Shown piece after piece: positions 59,201-64,000 of a stretch of DNA of 64,000 bases. Made by a program: the position numbers and the translations under genes. Location of the stretch: contig NC_081831.1 of NCBI RefSeq assembly GCF_030867095.1, positions 19,754,001-19,818,000 on the forward strand, in the 5' to 3' direction. The first letter of the stretch is position 1. Each line of letters starts with the position of its first letter. This stretch comes from Alligator mississippiensis. Its lineage: Eukaryota; Chordata; Crocodylia; Alligatoridae. The notes under the pieces are model-generated. The model was not told the origin of the DNA and made no database searches. It was given only the letters and a program-made list of their open reading frames with translations.

Positions 59201-61949
59201 GATTCCCTTAGTTCAAGTGGTGGGGCATGGCTACTGGAGCAAAAGGTTCTGCCTTGTTCTAAGCAGTCATGATGAACAGCAAAGTGTATGGGCACACATA
59301 CTTTTAAAGCGGTTTCAAAAGGGGGTCTCTGATCAGTACAGAAGTTATTACATTTTACGTTACACATAGACAAGCTGAGAGCTATACAGTACAAATGTAG
59401 CAAAGTTGCTCCAACTTTAAACATAGATGACGCAATGTTAAAACTGTTTTGCAACATCATTATTGTTCCCTGCTTGTCAGTGTTAGAATGAAAGGGATCT
59501 TGCCTGGTTTTGGAGCAAGAGTCCTTCCTACCCATTTGAAATGCCTCCAAATGTATGTGTGTCCATACCCAGTTGGAGCAATTTTGCCACATTTGCATAG
59601 CTCCCAGCTTGTCCACATTGCTGTAACTGTTGCTGTAGGCTCCTCATCAGCAGCCTCCCTTTTGAACTAGCTCCAAATATACCTGTGTCCAAAACTAGCG
59701 ACAACTGGGAAATCCTAGATTGCTGTAGGATAAACTTGGCTGGCACATCTCTACAGAAGGCCCAGTTCTGTTCACAGTTGTTCATGGGGGGAACAATGCA
59801 AATGTGAAATGGGGCAGAATGCATTGATTTAAAGCTTAGGCATTGCTACCTTTGATCACATTAGATCAGTGGTGCCCCAACTTTATTCAGTGGAATACTA
59901 CACTAGTTCTATTAAAGCTTTTAGTGAATAACTGCAACATATAACCCCATAAAAATAAATGTGCATAAGAAAAATGCATATTGGTCAGTGCTTAGTGGGC
60001 CTAGTTCTCCTCTGCTTCATAGCTTGCATGCGGCAGCATACAAAGTGCATGGTGCACAGAGGATATAACACACCACCAATCCTTTTTAATGGTGTTTTAC
60101 ATGTCACATCCATGTTGTATATGTGAAAATAACTTTGAGGCAGGCTAGAATTTGGCAAAGCACTTCACAAACATTAAGTAAGCACTCTTGTGAAGTGTTA
60201 CTTTCATTTTCTAGGTGGGGAAAGTTGAAGTGACTCACTTTTGAGGGACTCTTACCAGAGTTCAAAAACAAAAACAGGAGTTCGTTGTCCCTAGTCTTGT
60301 ACCCAAACTTACTAGGCAACACTGTCTCAAAGCTGAAGGTATTTTTGAAAACTAGATAACAAATAGCATTTCCAAGTGAGCTTACAGTGTGATAAAAGAG
60401 GTATATTCAAGGCTATGTCCTTTTTTAGCAGGACCTAGTTCTGCAAAACAGCTGTAGCCCACAATTAGAAATACTGTAGTATGGGTGCAAACTGTGCTTC
60501 CCACTGGTAGAAAATAAGCTTGAAGAGGTGCAAGAGAACCCTGAGGGAATTGTAAGATGACACTATTGGCTTTGTATAGCTGCTATTTGATCCAAAAGAT
60601 TTATAAAACACTTTGAGATTTCCAGAGGTGGCAAGGGCTGTTGGTGCCAAATATTACATAGTAAGGTTCCCTGTAGTATACATACTGGTCTATGAGGACA
60701 CGAACATTGTAGGAGCTGCACAAGATGTTTCTCTCTTCCATCCGGATGACTTCAGTTTGCTGGCCATGATAAGCAGCCTGCAGACTGTTCTCTTCCTCCT
60801 AGGGCCAGAGATAAAGGAAGCAGGAATAAATAACGGTGATGGAAGAAAGATAGGAATAACACGTTATAACGGATAACCTCTTATACAGCTCATTTCTCAG
60901 ATACCCTAAAAGGACTTAACAAAGATGCCTTGTGCAGTGTGTTCCCAGCCAGAAGAGCGTATTGGACATAGGGCAAAGGTGTATCTGGAGAATACTGCAC
61001 CAGGGCTCTTCATTACTTCCTGCAGCATGAGAAATTGGAGCAACCTTGAGGCTTTCCTAACTTATGCTGGAAACTAGCTGTGCTGGCCTCAGGCAACCCT
61101 GAAATGTGGGAAGTGCAAAGTCAGTTCCTCCACCCTGTTCCTACCCTAAGTGCACGGATGGAATAGCTGAGAATCAGGCCTGTTATACTTTTATTTTATC
61201 CATTGCCCAGCCTTAGCAGCTCCTTCTGGCACTGGGAAGCTAAGTTTCTACTATGGCTGCTTATCAAATTCACAAAAAAAAGAGTCAAAGCAAGGAGTGC
61301 CCGACAGAGCTTCATTATCTTGGGCTCTGTTCTCCTATACGGGTTAGGAATCCAGCCTGTTCTCAGAAGCCAGGAAAGGGATTTCCTCGAGTAAAGCCCA
61401 TCTCCAAGGAAGATGTCCTCTCCATCAATAAATGCAGGCTCTCCTCCAAGCAAGGCGGTAAAGGAAGAAGAATGGCATAGCATAACGAAGGGGTGTGGGG
61501 GACAACAACAGACAACACAGAGGAAGCAGTCTCAGGTCTTGCCTTTGAGGGGGTTTCAAAAATAGCCCCCACTGCAGTGGCTGCTGATCACATTGCCACA
61601 AGCAGCACTGCAGCAGCCACTGCTGCCCTGTGTGTCACAGCTGGCTTGGGTATGGCGCTGCCCTCCTATGCCTCTGGAAGAATGGGGCCTTTTAGTGGCT
61701 CACTGAAGGGGTTGTACCCATGGTAAAGGGATGATTAGAACATAGAAACTCCTGACTTCCAATCCTGTGTCTCCCCCCTCACTCAGACATAGGAAAATTC
61801 TGGGAGACGAAATATGTGCAACACACCTTATATTTCCATTTCCATTTTCGGCTTTTCACTGGGATGATATCCCCATCTTCGGTTATCCTTGGAATTGTAA
61901 CATCGACAGTTTTCGCATAATTGGGAATTACTCCCTTAGGGCATGACCC
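37364..61949 (-). CDS. FBXW10: FBXW10-like F-box/WD40 repeat protein; 3' ten exons of the gene
   Basis: Exons in transcript order: 61949-61827, 60798-60686, 57410-57207, 56174-56053, 50656-50508, 49587-49445, 42754-42596, 41377-41091, 40112-40005 and 38235-37364. They join into 2280 nt (759 residues plus stop) with matched phases and GT-AG sites. A linker is followed by six WD blades: IGSADRKVKFLDI, LSASFDLSIRCWNI, VSGSKDCTIKVWDL, VSGCERGLVKVWHV, VTGSADGYALGWSM and ISSCADGKIRIFNF. A Lys-rich, low-complexity tail of about 420 residues follows. Blade order and many residues match vertebrate FBXW10 (about 1050 residues in human). The F-box and N-terminus are not in the window and should lie beyond 64000. 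F-box/WD proteins usually bind substrates for SCF ubiquitin ligases; FBXW10 targets are poorly known. Other FBXW10-type paralogues cannot be excluded without a tree. Confidence 0.9.
38326..38490 (-). mobile_element. hAT-like MITE, second copy, next to the FBXW10 last-exon acceptor
   Basis: 'caggggggccaacctttttgg' is a hAT-type end. The rest matches the reverse complement of 32640-32896 ('ctgctgctttggttt', 'ccctgtgctccct'). It lies about 90 bp upstream of the last exon's acceptor in transcript terms and explains the misleading open frame there. Confidence 0.65.
38525..38876 (+). mobile_element. CR1 LINE 3' end
   Basis: 'aactacctgaagggggg' leads into a frame with FTLDIRKNFLTRRVVKHWNR and LPTEVMEAPSLVVFKTWLDK. 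It ends 'ggactagatgacctcctgag' and 'ctttctatgattcta', the CR1 3' end pattern. It is antisense to FBXW10, in an intron. Confidence 0.9.
39275..39775 (+). repeat. tRNA-derived SINE-like sequences
   Basis: Two A/B-box-like stretches: 'gttgagtagctcaggcactt' with 'gacctggtttccagattca' (39285-39340), and 'atggtggttagagcactata' with 'agtactgcagctccaaacc' (39669-39720). They resemble tRNA-headed SINE promoters rather than tRNA genes; no cloverleaf is complete. Confidence 0.4.
40005..40112 (-). CDS. FBXW10: FBXW10-like exon in C-terminal tail
   Basis: The acceptor is gtcttgcag and the donor gtaaaa. It encodes LHHELVNTCTLQQSSKKSVA, then SFYIQPEQERKLSRT. Only one of the three frames is open, and that frame fits both neighbours. 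The tail diverges fast in this family, so support comes from splice sites and phase more than similarity. Confidence 0.78.
40322..40440 (-). mobile_element. CR1 LINE 3' end, antisense
   Basis: 'tttcatagtagttagggg', 'cagaagggacctaaatagat' and 'tctgaccccccgcc' are the reverse complement of a CR1 3' end of the type common in crocodilians and turtles. Confidence 0.85.
41091..41377 (-). CDS. FBXW10: FBXW10-like exon, start of C-terminal tail
   Basis: The acceptor is ccttcccag. It encodes MVINALSNILLFNFEEAEWD, then a charged stretch rich in Lys, Glu and His. Donor gtactg at 41090 was chosen because it alone matches the phase of the next exon. The alternative six bases further gives a phase clash. 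The 287 nt run from one completing base to one carried base. Confidence 0.82.
42065..42425. repeat. ATTA microsatellite followed by C-rich unclassified repeat
   Basis: 'taat' units run from 42067 to about 42090. The adjoining 'tttatatcattccctatcc' and 'ggcccaggatagcttacaa' resemble the end of a reptilian dispersed element, then text rich in 'ccaac' and 'accc'. It lies about 170 bp from an FBXW10 exon. Confidence 0.45.
42596..42754 (-). CDS. FBXW10: FBXW10-like exon, WD blade 6
   Basis: The acceptor is ttgttttcag and the donor gtgggt. It encodes DVLYLEFLYLRVISSCADGK, then IRIFNFLTGTCLKVMRANSR. The preceding 6.7-kb intron holds a CR1 LINE and a solo LTR. Confidence 0.93.
43142..44240 (+). pseudogene. 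CR1 ORF1 (esterase-domain protein), degraded
   Basis: Pieces in shifting frames: a Gly/Ser-rich N-terminal part, a short heptad-like stretch (VCSTLESLGHQIEELQASV), then EVFIVGDFILRGTEGAICCP, HVGTNDMA and GLEAQVVFSSILPLSGY. These are the blocks of the CR1 ORF1 SGNH hydrolase. The catalytic serine of the GDS block is Phe (GDF). Stops follow NXDTAE and SGYR. It is not functional. Confidence 0.75.
44440..46287 (+). pseudogene. CR1 ORF2 (endonuclease-reverse transcriptase), frameshifted and deleted
   Basis: The endonuclease region appears across frames: KRDGGVALYVKKSYASLQAN, then GDFNYPDISWEERSAKSEQS and SDHELITFTICHKA. GDFN and SDH are the catalytic blocks. The reverse transcriptase begins in the 328-codon frame at 45301: NVVPIFKKGRKVDPANYRPI, SLTSIPGKILEKSIKKAIFN and GEKIDVVYLTLKKAFS. 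It then jumps straight to [20 protein letters not shown] and the C-terminus. The palm block with YADD is absent, removing several hundred codons. This is LINE coding debris, not a host gene. Confidence 0.85.
46923..47531. other. FBXW10 intron, unassigned
   Basis: AT-rich sequence without recognised exons. 'ctggacatgtctgcactgta' near 47341 may be the edge of a small DNA transposon. Confidence 0.35.
48050..48430 (-). repeat. 60-bp minisatellite inside LTR copy B, with two alternating unit types
   Basis: Units of 59-61 bp start near 48050, 48110, 48171 and 48230. Each has 'cccacactgggctactca' and 'ttccccctctctgggg' or close variants. They alternate between a 'aacaaa.cacaatggcg' and a 'aataacgtacaagggcg' version, giving a two-unit period of about 120 bp. 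A 28-bp 'gggctgctcagtatggcc' subrepeat follows (48308-48372), then one more partial unit. Confidence 0.85.
48459..48702 (-). repeat. 133-bp tandem duplication inside LTR copy B
   Basis: 'gcaatccggggtct' recurs at 48468 and 48601, a period of 133 bp, followed in both units by 'gcgacccactggcc' and 'cgccgccagctgctcgcgca'. The units differ by about ten substitutions, mostly at CpG sites. Confidence 0.85.
49103..49205 (-). mobile_element. CR1 LINE 3' end, antisense
   Basis: 'attgaatcatagaaaattag', then 'gcctcaggaggtcttctagt' and 'ccaacccctcctcaaagcag', is a CR1 3' end in reverse complement. Confidence 0.88.
49445..49587 (-). CDS. FBXW10: FBXW10-like exon, WD blade 5
   Basis: The acceptor is tcatattccag and the donor gtaggt. 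It encodes TLEGHQGSIKCLSFDQWHLV, then GWSMVGKHKSCLMAFRHPK. FDQWHL and WSMVGK are FBXW10 signature stretches. Confidence 0.94.
49588..50507. other. FBXW10 intron, tRNA-SINE remnant at most
   Basis: 'gagaattgaactcagacc' (49784-49801) is an inverted B-box-like sequence. The rest is AT-rich and unassigned. Confidence 0.35.
50508..50656 (-). CDS. FBXW10: FBXW10-like exon, WD blade 4
   Basis: The acceptor is cattcctaacag and the donor gtaagt. It encodes VWDLDTGRCIKTLKHKDAIW, then IVSGCERGLVKVWHVDTCTL. The 5.4-kb intron before it carries a decayed Harbinger element. Confidence 0.93.
50657..53700. other. FBXW10 intron, mostly unassigned
   Basis: Short CA runs lie at 50929-50940 and 51187-51201, with a C-run at 50889. 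From about 52500 on, GC-richer text without protein similarity may belong to the Harbinger element or another repeat. No exon of either gene is present here. Confidence 0.35.
53700..55490 (-). mobile_element. PIF/Harbinger DNA transposon remnant
   Basis: Contains a decayed Harbinger transposase on the minus strand and, beyond its stop, two similar A/T-rich 3' segments. These lie at 53740-53800 and 53885-53945: 'tatttacaaaaaaaaac' and 'gtttacaaagaataaaa', each followed by 'tgtcc.gagacttc'-like text. They look like a tandem duplication of the element's 3' end. Terminal inverted repeats were not identified, so limits are approximate. Confidence 0.6.
54004..54960 (-). pseudogene. Harbinger (HARBI1-like, DDE_Tnp_4) transposase, decayed
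   Basis: From N to C on minus, across frameshifts: CQATFMEICAKLAPTIEQQN, FSVEKYVSITTWEF, MDKSTVGLAVWEV, NCIEAIDETHITV, KVHNARVFCSSGLLALMEWE, LPTELPVFRWGND, then MTVECTFGCFKAHWKAL. These are the ordered blocks of a PIF/Harbinger DDE transposase. The first Asp (AIDETHI) and the Glu (VECTFGCFK) survive. The second Asp, normally in HDARVF, reads Asn (HNARVF). A gap follows the AIDETHI block, where part of the core is lost. At least three frame changes and stops make it inactive. Confidence 0.85.
55491..56052. repeat. FBXW10 intron with antisense MIR core
   Basis: 'catcattttacagataagca' and 'gagctgagaactgatcccag' (55697-55760) follow an antisense MIR. The rest is unassigned. Confidence 0.45.
56053..56174 (-). 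CDS. FBXW10: FBXW10-like exon, WD blade 3
   Basis: The acceptor is tactctgcag and the donor gtgagt. It encodes CWNIYTGVCVRIFNGHTGTI, then TCLDLYKNKFVSGSKDCTIK. The GH dipeptide and the SGSKD turn are standard WD40 positions. Confidence 0.93.
56175..57206. other. FBXW10 intron, nothing recognised
   Basis: AT-rich sequence with no recognisable repeat or exon. Confidence 0.4.
57207..57410 (-). CDS. FBXW10: FBXW10-like exon, WD blades 1-2
   Basis: The acceptor is gcttacccag and the donor gtgagc. The 204 nt hold one completing base, 67 codons and two carried bases. It encodes PDPNRVIHYSGGNLLAIGSA, the HAGSIKALFL strand and SASFDLSI. The match to FBXW10 is very close. Confidence 0.93.
57618..58500 (+). 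mobile_element. LTR-like sequence with TATA box
   Basis: A G-run near 57630 is followed by GC-rich text and a TATA box (ggctgtatataagcctgg, about 57858-57875), then 'gagctggagtttgcaatctg' and a leader-like region. The spacing and wording resemble the LTR of copy A ('cttataaagcccaggagctg'), but I could not align it along its length. The ends are uncertain. Confidence 0.4.
58501..60685. repeat. FBXW10 intron with scattered repeat remnants
   Basis: A third copy of the short repeat seen at 26382 and 28256 lies at 58588-58650. 'cagtggtgccccaacttta' (59866) is a hAT-like edge. An antisense MIR-like core lies near 60160-60240. The remainder is unassigned. Confidence 0.4.
60686..60798 (-). CDS. FBXW10: FBXW10-like exon
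   Basis: The acceptor is ctggccctag and the donor gtatgt. It encodes EEENSLQAAYHGQQTEVIRM, then EERNILCSSYNVRVLID. A nearby donor four bases further in would break the phase with the next exon. The one chosen restores the spacing LIDQPDPNRVIHYSGG expected for the family. Confidence 0.9.
60799..61826. other. FBXW10 intron, unassigned
   Basis: Nothing recognised. An Ala-rich frame around 61500-61720 shows no family resemblance. Confidence 0.4.
61827..61949 (-). CDS. FBXW10: FBXW10-like exon (most upstream in window)
   Basis: 41 codons, phase 0 at both ends. The acceptor is atcaattccag and the donor gtgtgt. It encodes GSCPKGVIPNYAKTVDVTIP and ends KSRKWKWKYK. This is the segment between the F-box and the WD propeller in FBXW10. 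The F-box exon upstream was looked for in 61950-64000 and not found. Confidence 0.88.
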
Positions 61950-63022
61950 CTGGAATTGATAACAAACACTGGTACCATTACTGTACAGGGCAAATGCACT
62001 GCAAAAAGAACACAGAAAGCAGCACTTGTGGGTTTTAAGCGCAGAACTTACTTCAATTTCTATGGGATGCAGTGGAGAAGGATAAGAAGAATTTACTACT
62101 TCTACTGGTTGTTATTGGTGTGTTGCTTAAGAGACCTGGACCACACACACAAGCTTGTTGTTATTGTATTGCTCCTGGGAGCAAATCAGCTTGACAGTTG
62201 ATCAAACTGATTTTTTTTCTAAACTAATACTAAGGAAATTTCATTACTAAATAATATTTAATGCTTCTTGATCAGAGCAGTTGTCTCACAGCTCTCGTAT
62301 AACTCTGCCTCCTAGCAGATAGCTCCCATCTTAAAGTGACATTGTCTAAAAATAAAATAACAAGTATATACCACATGATATACAAGAACATGGAGGGGGA
62401 AGCCTTGCAAAACAGCTGAATTGTTTGATATACTACTAACTCAGCCTGTAATTAATTATTACCATGAAGGGAGAAAAATGCAATTTTTCATGCATTATAA
62501 TAGAACCAAAACATCAAGGGCCAAATCTTCTTTCATCTTGACTCATCTGCTCCTTATGTATCCAAATGCAGCTTCTTAAGTGCTATGCTTGATGCTTACA
62601 TAGACTTTAGACTCTATTTCCACCTGTGCAGTTGTGCTTGCCCTTCTGAGCATGCTCAGTAAGGGTCTGCTACAGCCACAAGGGCTTTGTGGCATAACAG
62701 GATCACCCAGGGAAGTCCCTGATTATACAGTTGTAGAAGAATTACATCTAGCAACTATATGATGAAGGTGAAGGGCCTTTCCACCTATCACTCATATAGT
62801 TTAATAGTTAGGGTGCTTGCCTAACATATAGGAGACCCCTAATGTCAATCTTAACTTTTATACAGAGCTGCAAGGTATGTTCAGAACTTCTCCAAGGTGT
62901 GGGGATTGTCAGCACTGAGAATTTGGTTCGGATTCATCAATATCTTTTAACCAGAAATGGGTGAGTATTGACACAGCAGCCAGGACACAGGAACTAACAA
63001 GACTGAGAAGATTCCAAGGGAT
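61950..63022. other. FBXW10 intron, no F-box exon found
   Basis: Searched on the minus strand for the F-box and its LP..L...IL pattern without success. 'tagttagggtgcttgcctaa' (62802-62821) is a possible tRNA-SINE A box. Confidence 0.4.
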
Positions 63023-63135
63023 GAATCATAGAAAATAAGGATGGGAGGAGGACTTCCAAGGCAACATCAACTACTTCTAAGCTATCTCGGATATGTATCT
63101 GTCTAGCCTGTTCTTAAAAACCACCAGCAATGGAG
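63023..63135 (-). mobile_element. CR1 LINE 3' end, antisense
   Basis: 'gaatcatagaaaataagg', 'gaggacttccaaggcaacat' and 'ctgtctagcctgttcttaa' fit a CR1 3' end in reverse complement. Confidence 0.75.
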
Positions 63136-63159
63136 ATTTACTCATTATCTTGGCTGTTT

Positions 63160-63475
63160 AAAGATGTGCTCCAACACAGCTAATCAGAACAAGTCAGAGC
63201 AGAGCATTAATCAAGTCTGCTTCATGTTCTAATTAGAACACGCTAGCATCACTGCTGTGTCACTTGTAGCAAGCCCCCATATATTTCAAAGCAGCTGCAG
63301 GGGTGCTTTAACTAAAGCTCATCGAATAAACTTCAGTTAAAGCATCCTGCAGCCATTTTTAAATACGTGGAGGCTTAATATACATGACACTGCACTGCAA
63401 TTAAAGCAACTCTCTGGGAACCATCTCTAATTAAAATTTGCCCCCACCCACCCTCAGGCATGTGTATAGACAGCC
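63160..63475. mobile_element. Probable MITE
   Basis: 'catgtgtatagacagcccc' at the right edge and repeated 'ttaaagca' / 'taattagaac' motifs in both orientations suggest a small palindromic DNA element. The left terminus was not found. From 63476 to 64000 nothing is recognised. Confidence 0.35.
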
Positions 63476-64000
63476 CCAGTTATCTTCTAAGTTTTTACAA
63501 ATATATTGTTTTGTTTCTTTGTGGTTTTCTTTTTTTGTTCAAGTGTCTATCTATGAATTGGAGTCCAGCTGATCAGTCTATAATTCTCTGGGTTCTTTTC
63601 CCCACTTTTTTAAAGAGAGACACTCTTTTCCCCTTTCCATTTCTCTGGAACTTTACCCATCCTCCAAAATTTCTCAAAAACAACTGTTAACAGCTCTAAG
63701 AATACAATAGTCCATTTCCAACTTCATCACACCCAGCTGAATTGAAAACATTTAACTTCCTCCATTGTTTCTCCTTCCCTATTTTAGCATGAATTCTTAC
63801 CCCCTCATCACTGGTGGTTATTGTGTTAGCCATCTTATCAAAGTTAAATTTTTCAGTGAAGACTAAAGCAAAGAAAAGGCAATAAAAGCTTGGAACAGAA
63901 TTTTGTTCCGTTTACTGGGTGACCAAAGTGCAGCTTGGGTCTAACTCTTGGGCTATTTGATTATTGTGTAGGAGTGATTCTGTTAACCCTACTAGGTGCA

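Noticed and set aside
61956..64000. F-box exon of FBXW10
   Set aside because: No F-box-like LP/IL pattern with splice sites was found on the minus strand. The exon is presumed to lie outside the window.

Overview
This is a vertebrate nuclear DNA window, most likely from a crocodilian (a turtle is the main alternative). Genes are split into short exons with GT-AG introns. CR1 LINE copies are numerous, ending in short repeats such as 'tctatgaa'. Old MIR-type SINEs can still be recognised. hAT-like, Harbinger, Penelope and LTR elements fill the introns. There is no sign of prokaryotic, plasmid or phage organisation, and nothing here looks like a CRISPR array or an operon.

Two protein-coding genes are present, both cut off by a window edge, in tail-to-tail orientation. 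On the + strand, ten exons between 1664 and 20183 encode the last 441 residues of CFAP52 (WDR16), an axonemal WD40 protein of motile cilia. About 180 N-terminal residues must lie upstream of the window. On the - strand, ten exons between 61949 and 37364 encode the last 759 residues of an FBXW10-like F-box/WD40 protein, a presumed SCF ubiquitin ligase substrate receptor. Its F-box exon(s) must lie beyond position 64000. All 20 exons join in phase without a frameshift or stop. All splice sites are GT-AG, and each gene has a plausible AATAAA poly(A) signal.

The CFAP52 introns hold a 5S rRNA-derived sequence, a CpG-rich LTR-like promoter block in antisense, a palindromic MITE, several CR1 3' ends, a Penelope fragment with a GIY-YIG domain, and a head-to-tail pair of GC-rich repeats. 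The 17-kb intergenic stretch (20.2-37.3 kb) is almost entirely repeats: a hAT MITE nested in another repeat, a solo LTR with an internal minisatellite, several hAT-like elements and an inverted pair of LTR-like elements. The FBXW10 introns hold a CR1 LINE with both ORFs degraded, inserted in a second copy of the repeat that the hAT MITE hit. They also hold a second copy of the minisatellite-bearing LTR, flanked by a perfect 5-bp duplication, and a decayed Harbinger transposase.

I found no previously undescribed multi-gene system. The more interesting signals are the LTR family with a hypervariable internal tandem repeat, the nested insertions that allow relative dating, the tail-to-tail CFAP52/FBXW10 pair, and the CpG-rich promoter-like element in a CFAP52 intron. 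Gene names rest on recognising protein families from memory. No database search was run, and repeat family names are given only at the level the sequence supports.
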